NCBI GenBank assembly: GCA_024228115.1
Contig: JAAETT010000151.1
Coordinates: 1 to 58,657 of the forward strand
DNA: 58,657 bases
DNA from: a bacterium
GTDB lineage: Bacteria; Myxococcota_A; UBA9160; UBA6930
Direction of reading: 5' to 3'
The notes under the pieces are model-generated. The model was not told where the DNA came from. It saw only the letters and a list, made by a program, of their open reading frames with translations, and made no database searches. The position numbers were made by a program, and so were the translations under genes. How positions within the stretch are numbered: position 1 is the first letter of the stretch; each line of letters opens with the position of its first letter. Of the stretch, positions 7,369 to 16,097 are shown piece after piece.

Positions 7369-8514
7369 TCAGTCCGTAGCGGACGGCTCTTCAGGCGAAT
7401 CGGGCGAAGTACCGTCAGCGTTGCAGGCCTCTGGCCATCCGGCCTCGCCCCATACCAGTCGACGGATGTTCAGCACCGGTTCGTAGTCGAACTCGGAGTC
7501 GTACGCATGATGCACCAACCAGTCGATTCCGTTCTCCGAGTACACGTCGGCGTGCCCAGTGCCGATCAAGCGTCCGTCGCGCTCGATGAGAACAGTGCCC
7601 CCTTCTGCGATGAGCGGAACGCCTTCGCGGTCGACGTAGGGGCCTTCCAAGGCCTCGGATCGGCCGACGAGGATCTTGTACTTCGTTTCGGCACCCTTGC
7701 AGCAGCTGTTGTGCGACAGGAAGAGGTAGTAGTAGTCGCCGCGCCGGATGATGTACGGGGCCTCGATGATCGGATCCGCTTGCAGGAGCGGACGGGCTGC
7801 GAGGACGACGAAATCGCGCGGGTGCTGTGTGGGCCTCAGGGTCTCCGAATCGATCTCGGCCAGGAGGAGCCCGCCGAGCGTAGAGCCGAACACGAGCCAC
7901 GGCGTCTCGTCGTCATCGATGAACAGGTGCGGGTCGATTGCGTTGTACAAGACATCGTCAACGCCGCAGATGAAGTCGAAGTTTTCGAAGAGTGGCGTCG
8001 ATCGAAGGATCAACCCGTGGTCGACCCACTGGTAGCGCGGGTCGCTTGGGTCGAGGGTGACGTTCGTCGCAAGGCCAATACCCGCGTTGCAAGTCCCACC
8101 GATGTGGCTCTGGTAGAAGAGGATCCACACACCCCGGTAGAAGGCGATGTCCGGTGCGCCGATGTGGTCCGGGTTCGGAAGCTCCTCGATCACCCACGGT
8201 GGGAGCTCATCGAAGATCTGGCCAGCCTCGGTCCATGTAACCAGGTCAGGGGAAGTATAGAAGGACGCGAGCGGGCTCGAAGAGTAGACGTAGTAGGTAT
8301 CGCCAAGCTTCGCGATGGCGGGGTCGTGGATGGGGGCGACCTGGCTCTCGAGGTCGACGATGTTACCGGTGCAGCCCGGGCCCGGTTCCTCGAGGTCCGC
8401 GATGAACGGCGGGCCGTCTTCGCAGGTGAGGAGGGCGAGGGCAACCACGGCAAGGGCTGCGGTTCGAACCATGCTGGGACGGGCTCTGTTCAGTCGCGGA
8501 AAATGTGAAACCAT
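7369..8514 (-). CDS. Exported glycoside hydrolase family 43-like (arabinanase/arabinosidase type)
   Basis: A 381-aa secreted or lipid-anchored glycosidase with a hydrophobic export signal (VRTAALAVVALALLTC). The Cys is a possible lipobox, although T at -1 is unusual. The five-bladed propeller acids of GH43 are seen: HDPAIAKLGDTYYVY (base Asp), IDPHLFIDDDETPWLVFGS (pKa-modulating Asp) and IIEAPYIIRRGDYYYLF (acid Glu). GTGHADVY carries the conserved His. Start chosen at ATG 8514, about 13 bases after AGGAGGG; ATG 8472 would shorten the signal n-region and ATG 8550 would lengthen it. Arabinan or arabinoside cleavage is inferred from family. Confidence 0.8.
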   Translation of the reverse strand: MVSHFPRLNRARPSMVRTAALAVVALALLTCEDGPPFIADLEEPGPGCTGNIVDLESQVAPIHDPAIAKLGDTYYVYSSSPLASFYTSPDLVTWTEAGQIFDELPPWVIEELPNPDHIGAPDIAFYRGVWILFYQSHIGGTCNAGIGLATNVTLDPSDPRYQWVDHGLILRSTPLFENFDFICGVDDVLYNAIDPHLFIDDDETPWLVFGSTLGGLLLAEIDSETLRPTQHPRDFVVLAARPLLQADPIIEAPYIIRRGDYYYLFLSHNSCCKGAETKYKILVGRSEALEGPYVDREGVPLIAEGGTVLIERDGRLIGTGHADVYSENGIDWLVHHAYDSEFDYEPVLNIRRLVWGEAGWPEACNADGTSPDSPEEPSATD

Positions 8515-8865
8515 CCGCAATGCAGCGCCCTCCTGAGGGGAGAATGCCACGCCAACCGATTCATGAGTCTTTCGGGTCAGCGACGGGTGTGCTCATGCAA
8601 GAGCGCCCCGGCCCTTCTTCCGCCCCCAGCAGCGTCTCCCATGCAGAGGCGGGTGAAGCCATGACCGAGGCGGCTATGGATTGAGACCCACCTCATCGAG
8701 GAGGTGAGGCGGACCGCGCCAATGCCCCGCGAAGCCATCCCACCGCGCCCCCTGATGCGGCCCCTGACCCGCGGAGCGAGCACCCCACATGTCGTGGTTG
8801 AGTGGCTGGTCACCACAAGATCTTGTAGGGGACTAGAAAAAGTTCAATGAAGACGAAGATTTTGG
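8515..8865. other. Non-coding stretch upstream of mraZ
   Basis: About 350 bases with no convincing gene. A small hairpin, CACCTC-N6-GAGGTG, lies at 8689-8706. The open frames here have no ribosome-binding site or recognisable domain. Promoters of the GH43 gene and of mraZ lie at its two edges. Confidence 0.5.
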
Positions 8866-8894
8866 TTGGCAAGCTGCCGATCCCTGTCTATAAG
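8866..8894 (+). promoter_or_regulatory. Sigma70-type promoter of mraZ/dcw cluster
   Basis: TTGGCA (8866-8871), a 17-base spacer, then TATAAG (8889-8894): a close match to the housekeeping promoter at the ideal spacing. Transcription would start near 8901, about 45 bases before the mraZ ATG, so the MraZ boxes would lie on the initial transcribed region. Confidence 0.7.
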
Positions 8895-8937
8895 AGGGAT
8901 GTCGTGGCAGCAAGTGGCATGAAGTGGAAGGACAGGG
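8894..8937 (+). promoter_or_regulatory. MraZ-box array (five repeats, 10-bp period)
   Basis: GAGG (8894), GTGG (8904), GTGG (8914), GTGG (8924) and AGGG (8934) begin exactly 10 bases apart, ending 7 bases before the mraZ ATG. The known MraZ operators of other bacteria are TGGG-type repeats with a 10-bp period in the mraZ leader, so this is almost certainly the autoregulatory site of the dcw operon. It overlaps the -10 element. Confidence 0.7.
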
Positions 8938-8944
8938 CAAGTCG

Positions 8945-9391
8945 ATGGCACGCGGCCGGTTCTTCCACGCAATGGACGAAAAAGGGCGAGTGAGTATCCC
9001 AGCCGTGTTGAGAAACGAACTTCAAACACAAGACGAGCGGCCCCCCTTCCTGACCAGTGTATTGGATAGCCCCGCCGTCGGCCTCTACGCCCACGAAACG
9101 TGGCTCGCGATCGAAGAACGCCTCAAGAATGTTTCACAGATGAAGCCAGAGATCGCATCCCTCCGACGCATGGTGATTTCCGGCGCCGTCGAGTCTCCGA
9201 TCGATGGCTCTGGACGAATCTTGATCCCGCCCCATCTGCGTGAGCACGCGCAGCTGGAGCGGGACGTCACGATCGCGGGCGTCGGCTCGCGCATCGAGAT
9301 CTGGGACAAAGCCCGCTTCGACGAGGAACTCGGATCGATCCGCCAGCAGGGTCGCGAGGTTTCCGATGTCGCCGCGGAGCTGGGTTTGTAG
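8945..9391 (+). CDS. mraZ: Transcriptional regulator MraZ
   Basis: A 148-aa AbrB-fold regulator with two SpoVT/AbrB-like repeats. The first holds FHAMDEKGRVSIPAVLR (residues ~7-23) and the second SPIDGSGRILIPPHLREHA (around residue 85). These D-x-K/S-G-R-x-x-I-P motifs are diagnostic. MraZ represses the dcw operon by binding repeats in its own leader, which are visible upstream. I chose ATG 8945 over the in-frame GTG at 8924 because the protein family starts at M-A-R-G-x-F and a purine-rich GGACAGGGCAAG precedes it. Confidence 0.95.
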   Translation: MARGRFFHAMDEKGRVSIPAVLRNELQTQDERPPFLTSVLDSPAVGLYAHETWLAIEERLKNVSQMKPEIASLRRMVISGAVESPIDGSGRILIPPHLREHAQLERDVTIAGVGSRIEIWDKARFDEELGSIRQQGREVSDVAAELGL

Positions 9392-9711
9392 GGAGAAGTG
9401 TTTTTTTTGGGGGGGGTCCCGGAAGCGCAGGCTTCCGGGCAAGAGAGATGGGGTGTCTCCGGAGTGCTGAGCTGAGACGCGCGGGAATCGTTGGGGGGCG
9501 TGCCCCCGCGACTCAGAGACGCGCTCCGGAGCTCCCCAATCTCTCCTCCCTGGAACCGCCCGGCGGTTGAGAGGTTCCGAACCTCCACGTCTCCAATCCT
9601 CGTTGGGCGGGGGCAGCGGATGCTGTTCTCGCGAATCAAGCAACGGGGGATCGCGGCACGGCGATCCCCACCGAGGTGGGCCCCGAGCGAGATGCCGGGT
9701 CCAGGACCGAG
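9392..9711 (+). promoter_or_regulatory. Structured mraZ-rsmH intergenic region with T8G8 tract
   Basis: A 320-base gap, far longer than any other gap inside the dcw cluster. It starts with eight T (9401-9408) followed by eight G (9409-9416). Then come four foldbacks: CCCGGAAGC-GCAG-GCTTCCGGG (9418-9439); a long imperfect stem pairing 9443-9467 with 9524-9545 around an inner GC hairpin; a small GAGGT/ACCTC hairpin near 9570-9584; and GGGGATCGC-N6-GCGATCCCC (9646-9669) just before rsmH. It is likely a cis-acting RNA leader or attenuator. No known riboswitch class was recognised. Confidence 0.55.
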
Positions 9712-10665
9712 TTGAGCAGCGAACCTCTCCACCAGCCCGTACTTCTCGCCGAGTGCATGAACCTCCTGGGTGCCGAACCCGGGAGAACCTTCGTCGATGG
9801 AACACTCGGCTATGCGGGCCACGCGGAGGCGCTGCTGCGCGAGACGGCGCCCGATGGCTTGCTATTCGGGCTCGACCGCGATGCGGATGCCCTCGCTGCT
9901 GCAGCTGAACGGCTCGCGCCCTTCGGCGACCGCGCCGTCCTTCTCCACGCGTCCTTTCGTGAACTCCGCGATGTGCTGAAGGCCCGCGGTGTCTCCCAGG
10001 TCGACGGAGTACTCCTCGATCTGGGTGTTTCCTCGGTGCAGCTCGATCAGGCCGCGCGCGGCTTCCGCTTCTCGGAAGAGACCGCCGAAGAAACCCCCCT
10101 CGACATGCGCATGGATGCCAGCCGAGGCGAGACCGCGGCGGACCTGCTCGCTCGGGCTTCCGAGGAGACGCTCACCGATTGGTTCCGGCGCTACGGCGAA
10201 CTCCGGGGCGCTGCCCGTCTGGCCAGAACGATCGTGGAAACGCGACGCGAAGCCCCGCCGCGAACCGCGGCGGATCTCATCCGCCTGACCCGCGAAGCCC
10301 GGGTCGGCGGGGGCCGCCGGCATCACCCGGCCACCCTCGTCTTCCAGGCTCTGCGGATTGCCGTGAACGACGAGCTCGGTGCCCTGGAAGAAGGACTGGC
10401 CACGGCGACGAGTGTTCTCGCGCCGGGCGGCCGGCTCTGCGTCATCGCCTACCACTCGCTCGAAGACCGGATCGTGAAGCACTACATGCGCGACGCCGAG
10501 CGCGGTTGCATCTGTCCGCCCAAGGATCCCATCTGTACCTGCGGGATCCTGCCCAGCCTGCGCCGCGTCACGCGACGACCGGTTCGGCCAGACCCTGAAG
10601 AGATCGCCGGAAACCCGCGGGCGCGTTCGGCTCGCCTGCGGGCCGCAGAAAGGCTGGCAGCATGA
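9712..10665 (+). CDS. rsmH: 16S rRNA (cytosine1402-N4)-methyltransferase RsmH (MraW)
   Basis: SAM-dependent enzyme that methylates N4 of C1402 in 16S rRNA. Features: HQPVLLAECMNLL at the N-terminus, SAM-binding FVDGTLGYAGHAEALL, LDLGVSSVQLD, RGFRFSEE, and the C-terminal AYHSLEDRIVKHYMR. About 317 aa, of normal length. The start is uncertain. TTG 9712 best fits the family N-terminus, while an in-frame GTG at 9676 would add 12 residues; neither has a strong ribosome-binding site, and the 9646-9669 hairpin lies just upstream. It ends in ATGA with ftsL. Confidence 0.93.
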   Translation: MSSEPLHQPVLLAECMNLLGAEPGRTFVDGTLGYAGHAEALLRETAPDGLLFGLDRDADALAAAAERLAPFGDRAVLLHASFRELRDVLKARGVSQVDGVLLDLGVSSVQLDQAARGFRFSEETAEETPLDMRMDASRGETAADLLARASEETLTDWFRRYGELRGAARLARTIVETRREAPPRTAADLIRLTREARVGGGRRHHPATLVFQALRIAVNDELGALEEGLATATSVLAPGGRLCVIAYHSLEDRIVKHYMRDAERGCICPPKDPICTCGILPSLRRVTRRPVRPDPEEIAGNPRARSARLRAAERLAA

Positions 10666-11039
10666 GTCGGGCCTGGAGTCAGAAACGGGCGCGGCTCTTC
10701 GATGGGGCGACCAAGGGGACGGAGAACCTCGTCGGCCGCGACATGAAGCGGACACGCCGCCGCCGGCGCGGCGGGCGCATCGCCTGGCTGCCCATCTTCG
10801 TCGGCGTCCTGGCCGCCGCCCTCTTCCTGGTCGCTCTGCGGAACTCGATCCTTCGCGTGCGCTACGACCTCGACGCCGCGCGTCAGCGCGAAACCGCGCT
10901 CATGGAACGCAAGGCGAACGCCACCGTACGGCTGCGTGAACTGCGCGATCCCACCCGTTTGAATGCCCTCGCCAAGGAGCGCGGCTTCGTCAGGCCCGAG
11001 AAGGTCATCGACCTGGGAATGGGGGCAGCGCGCCCATGA
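10662..11039 (+). CDS. ftsL: Cell-division protein FtsL
   Basis: A 125-aa bitopic membrane protein: an Arg-rich cytoplasmic tail of ~38 residues, one membrane helix (IAWLPIFVGVLAAALFLVAL) and a periplasmic coiled coil with a heptad-like pattern up to RLNALAKERGFVRPEKVIDL. FtsL pairs with FtsB and FtsQ and activates FtsWI. Identification rests on topology, length and position between rsmH and ftsI, because the family has little sequence conservation. It overlaps both neighbours by 4 bases. Confidence 0.8.
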   Translation: MSRAWSQKRARLFDGATKGTENLVGRDMKRTRRRRRGGRIAWLPIFVGVLAAALFLVALRNSILRVRYDLDAARQRETALMERKANATVRLRELRDPTRLNALAKERGFVRPEKVIDLGMGAARP

Positions 11040-13159
11040 GATCCGCGGATCTGCGCCATTCCGGACGGCGAACCCTGGGCGTGGGCGTGGGCCTGCTCCT
11101 CTTCTTCGGTGTCCTGGCGGTGCGGGCCGCTCATCTCTCGGTGATCGATGGCCGCGGCCTCGAGCGGGGCGACCGCCAGACGATCACCGTACTCCGGGTG
11201 GCACCGGCGCGAGGCATGATCACCGATCGGCACGGCTCGGAGCTCGCCATCACCGTGCAAGCCCCGTCGGTCTATGCGGTCCCCGCGCAGATCAAGGACA
11301 AGCGAGCGACCGCGGGAAAGCTGGCGAAAGCCCTGGGCAAGAACACCGCGACCGTCCTCGACCGGCTCGAAAAGCGCTCGCCCTTCGTGTACGTCGATCG
11401 CTGGCTCGGCGCGTCCCAGGCCGCCGCGGTTCAGGCCCTCGAGCTACCCGGCGTCGGCCTGGTCGACGAGCCGCGCCGCGCGTATCCGCACAAGGCCCTG
11501 GCGGGGCGTCTGGTCGGGTTCGCCAACATCGATGGCCTGGGTGCCCGCGGCATCGAACAGATGGAAGATGGCTGGCTCGCGGGGCAGGCGCGCACGGTCG
11601 TGGTCGAACGCGACGCCCGGCAGCATTTGCTCCCCAAGGCCGGTGTCGACCCGCGGACCAGCGTTGGTGGGGATGTCGCCCTCACGCTAGACGCCACGCT
11701 CCAAGCCGAAGCCGAGACCGCCCTCTACGAGGTCGTTCGGCAGACCGGATCCCGTGGCGGTTTCGTCGTCGTGATCGACCCGCAAACCGGCGATCTCCTG
11801 GCCCTGGCCGAAGCTCCCGGTTTCGACCCGGGTGCGTTCCGAACGACGCCCTACCCGCGGACCGCTTCCTGGGCCTTCCTCAACGCACCGGAACCGGGAT
11901 CCACGCTCAAGCCCTTCGTCATCGCAGCCGCCCTGCAACGCGGCACCGTGCGCACCGACGAGCTCTTCGATTGCGAGCAGGGGCGCTGGAAGGTGCCGGG
12001 GAAGCTCATCCACGACGTCAAGGGCCATGGACTCCTCGACCCGGCAGGCATCTTGCGGGTCTCGAGCAACATCGGCGCGGCCAAGGTCGGCTTCCGGGTT
12101 GGAGCGCAACCGCATTATGAAATGCTGCGCGCGCTGGGTTTCGGCAGCCGGAGCGGCAGCGGCTTCCCGGATGAATCCGCCGGTTTGTTGCGCAGCTGGA
12201 AGCGCTGGCGAACGGTGGACCACGCCAATGTTTCGTTCGGGCAGGGCCTGAACGCCACGGTGATTCAGATGGCGGGGGCGATGGCGACCCTCGCGAGCGG
12301 AGGCGTGTTCCACCAGCCACGGCTGATCGCGGCGCGGCGCAAGCCGGGGGGCCTCTGGGAGACCGCTCCCGAAGCGAAGAGCCGTCGTGTGTTGCGCCCG
12401 GAGATCGCCCGCACGGTCATGGACATGCTGCACGGGGTCGTGGCGGACAAGGGCGGCACCGGCCGGCGTGCGGCACTCGAGGGGGTAGCCGTCGCCGGCA
12501 AGACAGGTACGGCCCAGAAGCTCGACCTTGCGGCTGGGCGCTACTCCCATGAGGACTATCAGGCCTGGTTCATCGGCGCGGCTCCGGCCGAAGCCCCGAT
12601 GATCGCCATGGCCGTCATGCTCGACGAACCGCGCGGCAAGATCCACGGTGGCGGCTCCGTCGCCGCGCCGCTCTTTGCACGGGTCGCCTCAGCGGCGCTT
12701 GCTCAGCGGGGCGTCGTTGCGCTGCCGAAGCTCGGGCTGCCGGATCTTGCCCGGGTCGACTTGCCGAAGAACCCGAGTGCGAAGGAAACTGCGAAGCGGG
12801 TGGCCCGTCCCGCCTCCAGGCCTTCCGCCCGCCCGGATGTCGCAGCGGCACGGCCCAAGCCGCAATCGAATGGAAAGGTGGCGAAGAAGAACGCAGCCGG
12901 AGCCCGCAGCCCGGCCGTCGAACCCAGGCGGGTCGCGGCGCGGCCCACGGCCCCGACGCCTCTGGCCCAGCTCGGAGGTCGCGTCCTGCTTCCGGATTTC
13001 CGAGGGCTCAGCCGCGGAGAGGTGCAGACGATGGCCGCCGGCGTCTCGCTGCGGCTCGTGCTCGATGGCCACGGACAGGCCGTCAAACAACATCCCGCAC
13101 CCGGCACGATCGTCGGCGGCTCCTCCGCCGTGCGCGTACGCTTCGAACAGGGCATCTGA
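11036..13159 (+). CDS. ftsI: Septal peptidoglycan transpeptidase FtsI (PBP3) with PASTA domain
   Basis: A 707-aa class B penicillin-binding protein that cross-links septal peptidoglycan. It has one membrane helix at residues ~14-31 and a dimerisation domain. The transpeptidase motifs are S289-T-L-K292 (SxxK), S343-S-N345 (SxN) and K489-T-G491. An Ala/Arg/Pro-rich linker of ~85 residues leads to one C-terminal PASTA domain (about 643-707). PASTA-bearing FtsI is usual in delta-proteobacterial lineages but not in enterics. Starts in ATGA with ftsL; ends in TGATG with murE. Confidence 0.95.
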   Translation: MRSADLRHSGRRTLGVGVGLLLFFGVLAVRAAHLSVIDGRGLERGDRQTITVLRVAPARGMITDRHGSELAITVQAPSVYAVPAQIKDKRATAGKLAKALGKNTATVLDRLEKRSPFVYVDRWLGASQAAAVQALELPGVGLVDEPRRAYPHKALAGRLVGFANIDGLGARGIEQMEDGWLAGQARTVVVERDARQHLLPKAGVDPRTSVGGDVALTLDATLQAEAETALYEVVRQTGSRGGFVVVIDPQTGDLLALAEAPGFDPGAFRTTPYPRTASWAFLNAPEPGSTLKPFVIAAALQRGTVRTDELFDCEQGRWKVPGKLIHDVKGHGLLDPAGILRVSSNIGAAKVGFRVGAQPHYEMLRALGFGSRSGSGFPDESAGLLRSWKRWRTVDHANVSFGQGLNATVIQMAGAMATLASGGVFHQPRLIAARRKPGGLWETAPEAKSRRVLRPEIARTVMDMLHGVVADKGGTGRRAALEGVAVAGKTGTAQKLDLAAGRYSHEDYQAWFIGAAPAEAPMIAMAVMLDEPRGKIHGGGSVAAPLFARVASAALAQRGVVALPKLGLPDLARVDLPKNPSAKETAKRVARPASRPSARPDVAAARPKPQSNGKVAKKNAAGARSPAVEPRRVAARPTAPTPLAQLGGRVLLPDFRGLSRGEVQTMAAGVSLRLVLDGHGQAVKQHPAPGTIVGGSSAVRVRFEQGI

Positions 13160-14685
13160 TGCGCTTCCGCGAACTGCTGGCCGCACTACCGCCCTCCCTG
13201 GCCGCGACGCAGGTTTCCGATGAGGACCCGGTCGTGCGCGGGATCGCCTACGACTCACGTGCGGTCGCTGCTGGCGACCTCTTCGTTGCCCTCCGGGGTG
13301 GGCGCGCCGACGGTCACCGCTTCCTCGCCCAGGCGAGAGCCCTGGGCGCGGTCGCCCTTCTGGTCGAGGAGTCCAGCGGCGAAACGGAAGACTCGGCGTT
13401 CGCGGTGGTGCCGGACAGTCGGCGTGCCCTCGCACCCATCGCCACGCGTTTCTTCGGCCAGCCCGCTCGGGAGCTCGCACTGCTCGGAGTGACGGGCACC
13501 AACGGCAAGACCAGCACGACGTACCTGCTCGAATCCATCCTGGCAGCGGCCGGAATCTCGGTTGGGCTGATCGGCACGATCGAGGTGCGTTTCGCCGGGG
13601 AGCACGAACGCGCCGTCAACACCACACCCGAGAGTCTCGATCTCCAGCGAACGCTTCGCGCGATGGTGACCCGCGAGGTCCAGGCGGTCGCCATCGAGGT
13701 GTCCTCCCATGGGCTGGCCCTCGGCCGCGTCGCGGGTTGCCCGTTTGCCGTGTGCGCCGTCACCAACGTCACCCAGGACCATCTCGATTTTCATGAGAGC
13801 ATGGAGGCCTACACCGACGCGAAGGCCGCCTTGTTTCGCGATCATCTCGTTCCCGGCGGTTGGGCGGTGGTGAACATCGATGACCCCTCCGCCGAACACT
13901 TCCTTCGCGCCGGGGAGCAGGCCGGAGCCCGGTTGCTTCGCGTGACGCGGCGCCCGGATGTCGACGCGGAGCTGCGGGTCCTCGAATCCGAAGTCCGTGT
14001 GAACGGAACGCGGGCGCGGCTTGCTCTCCCGGACGGAGAGCTGGCGGTGGAACTGCCGCTCGTTGGAGATTTCAACGTCGAAAACCTCGCGGTCGCAGCG
14101 AGTGTCGCATTCGCCTATGGCGTTTCGCACGAGGCGATCGTCCGTGGTGTCGAGGGCTGCCCCCAGGTCCCGGGGCGTGTGGAGCGGGTCGCGAGCGGCC
14201 GACCGAACGAACCCACCGTCTTCGTGGACTACGCCCACACTCCGGATGCCGTCGACAAGCTGCTGCGCACCCTGCGGCCTCTCACACAGGGCCGACTCAT
14301 CACGGTCTTCGGTTGCGGCGGAGACCGCGATCAGGCCAAACGACCGCTGATGGCCGAGGCCGTTGCGCGCTGGAGCGACCGTGCGCTGGCGACCAGCGAC
14401 AACCCGCGCACCGAAGATCCGGCCGCGATTCTTCGGGATGTCGAAGCCGGGCTCGGCGGGCTCGAGCGCTGTGACGCGGCGAACCTCGACGCGACCGAAA
14501 AAGGCTACACCTCGGTGATCGATCGACGTGCGGCGATCGAATGCGCCATCGCCATGGCTCGCGCGGAAGACACGGTGGTTCTCGCCGGAAAAGGCCACGA
14601 GGACTACCAGATCATCGGAATCGAGAAGCTGCCTTTCGACGACCGGGAAGAAGCGGCGCGCGCGCTGGCGGGGAGGACCTCTTGA
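13159..14685 (+). CDS. murE: UDP-MurNAc-L-Ala-D-Glu:meso-diaminopimelate ligase
   Basis: A 508-aa Mur ligase that adds the third residue of the stem peptide in the cytoplasm. The ATP loop is GVTGTNGKTSTTYLLE. TTPESLDLQRTL and DYAHTPDAVDKLL follow. The substrate-selecting motif DNPR (in TSDNPRTEDP) marks meso-diaminopimelate enzymes, so this organism should have DAP-type peptidoglycan. AGKGHEDYQ closes the C-terminal domain. The start overlaps the ftsI stop by one base. Confidence 0.97.
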   Translation: MRFRELLAALPPSLAATQVSDEDPVVRGIAYDSRAVAAGDLFVALRGGRADGHRFLAQARALGAVALLVEESSGETEDSAFAVVPDSRRALAPIATRFFGQPARELALLGVTGTNGKTSTTYLLESILAAAGISVGLIGTIEVRFAGEHERAVNTTPESLDLQRTLRAMVTREVQAVAIEVSSHGLALGRVAGCPFAVCAVTNVTQDHLDFHESMEAYTDAKAALFRDHLVPGGWAVVNIDDPSAEHFLRAGEQAGARLLRVTRRPDVDAELRVLESEVRVNGTRARLALPDGELAVELPLVGDFNVENLAVAASVAFAYGVSHEAIVRGVEGCPQVPGRVERVASGRPNEPTVFVDYAHTPDAVDKLLRTLRPLTQGRLITVFGCGGDRDQAKRPLMAEAVARWSDRALATSDNPRTEDPAAILRDVEAGLGGLERCDAANLDATEKGYTSVIDRRAAIECAIAMARAEDTVVLAGKGHEDYQIIGIEKLPFDDREEAARALAGRTS

Positions 14686-16097
14686 GCGTCCCCTTCTCCG
14701 TCGCCGAGCTGGTCCGCTGGACCCGCGGTCGCCTGTTCAGCGGCAGCGACGACGTCCAGCTTGGAGCCGTCTCGACGGATACACGAACCCTCAGCACCGG
14801 CGCGTTGTTCGTCGCGATCCGCGGGCCCCATCACGATGCACATGACCACCTGGACGCGGCCCTCGAAGGAGGCGCGTCCGCCCTGCTCGTCGAGCGAGGC
14901 ACTGCCGCCTCCGAAGCTTGCGACGTCCCGGTCGTCTTCGTCTCGGATACCACGGCAGCGCTGGGAGCCCTGGCGGCGGGCCATCGCGCCGCATTCGATG
15001 GCCCGGTCATCGGCATCACCGGGAGCAACGGCAAGACCACGACGAAAGAGATGTGCGCCGCGATCCTCTCCTTGCGCGGGCCCTGCCTCAAGAACAGGGG
15101 CAACCTGAACAACGCCTACGGCCTGCCTCTGACCTTGCTCGAGCGAGAGGCCTCCCACGAAACATTGGTGGTGGAGTTGGGCATGAACCACCGCGGCGAG
15201 ATTGCGCCGCTCGCCGCGATCGCCCGGCCCACGATCGGCGTGATCACGAACGTCGGCAGCGCCCACATCGAACACCTGGGAAGCCAGGAGGAAATCGCCG
15301 CAGAGAAAGGCGATCTGATTGCGGCTCTCCCCTCGGAAGGCATCGCGGTATTGAATGCGGACGATCCACGGGTGATGAACCAGGCGGGGCGAACTGCGGC
15401 GCGGATCCTTCGCTTCGGAAGGGACAACCCGGCCGATGTCCGAGCCGAGAACATCCGCACGACCCGGGATCGCGGATTCGCGTTCGACCTCGTGACCGCG
15501 GACGGTGTCGCCGAAGCGGGCCGCTGGCCCGCCGTCGTCGCAGGCCTCGGTGAGCCGACCGTGATCAATGCCCTGGCTGCGGCCGCTGCCGCGTTCGCTG
15601 CCGGCGCAGGCCCGGAAACCGTGGTCCGCGGCCTTGCTGCCTATACAGGCGTCTCGGGCCGGATGGCTCAGATCGAGCTACAGGGCGGGATCGTCGTCAT
15701 CGACGACAGCTACAACGCCAACCCTCAATCGATGGAGGCCGCCCTGCGCAGCCTCGCGGGCCGCGCCAGCGGAGGCAGGGCCTTCGCGGTTCTTGGCAGC
15801 ATGGGCGAACTCGGGACGGCCGCCGAAGCAGCCCACCGGGCGATGGGTCGGCTCGCCGGCGAACTCGGCGTGGCGGCGCTCTTCACCTACGGCGAGCACG
15901 CCGAGACCCTCGCGGAGGCAGCCATCTCTGGCGGTTTGTCCACGAGCGACGTCTGCGTGGCGAAGACCCACGAAGAGCTCGCGGCGAATCTCAGCCGGCG
16001 GCTTCGCAGCGGCGATTGGGTGCTGGTCAAAGGCTCCCGTGCAATGGCCATGGAAAAGGTCGTCGGCTTGCTCAGCAAGCAGAAGGATGAAATCTGA
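14682..16097 (+). CDS. murF: UDP-MurNAc-tripeptide:D-alanyl-D-alanine ligase
   Basis: A 471-aa Mur ligase adding D-Ala-D-Ala to the UDP-MurNAc-tripeptide. ATP loop GITGSNGKTTTKEM, then NRGNLNNAYGLPLTLL, LGMNHRGEI, and DDSYNANPQSMEAAL in the C-terminal part, all typical of MurF. The likely start is TTG 14682, which overlaps the murE stop and follows GGGAGGACC. No ATG lies nearby in frame, so a rare TTG start is used. No ddl gene is present in the cluster, so D-Ala-D-Ala must come from elsewhere. Confidence 0.95.
   Translation: MSVPFSVAELVRWTRGRLFSGSDDVQLGAVSTDTRTLSTGALFVAIRGPHHDAHDHLDAALEGGASALLVERGTAASEACDVPVVFVSDTTAALGALAAGHRAAFDGPVIGITGSNGKTTTKEMCAAILSLRGPCLKNRGNLNNAYGLPLTLLEREASHETLVVELGMNHRGEIAPLAAIARPTIGVITNVGSAHIEHLGSQEEIAAEKGDLIAALPSEGIAVLNADDPRVMNQAGRTAARILRFGRDNPADVRAENIRTTRDRGFAFDLVTADGVAEAGRWPAVVAGLGEPTVINALAAAAAAFAAGAGPETVVRGLAAYTGVSGRMAQIELQGGIVVIDDSYNANPQSMEAALRSLAGRASGGRAFAVLGSMGELGTAAEAAHRAMGRLAGELGVAALFTYGEHAETLAEAAISGGLSTSDVCVAKTHEELAANLSRRLRSGDWVLVKGSRAMAMEKVVGLLSKQKDEI

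Noticed and set aside
7336-8508. Long plus-strand frame across the GH43 gene
   Set aside because: No recognisable domain. The minus-strand frame has a signal peptide and all three catalytic acids of GH43.
8577-8816. 79-residue minus-strand frame upstream of mraZ
   Set aside because: No ribosome-binding site, Arg-rich low-quality composition and no domain.
13255-14598. Long minus-strand frame inside murE
   Set aside because: A shadow of the strongly supported murE gene.
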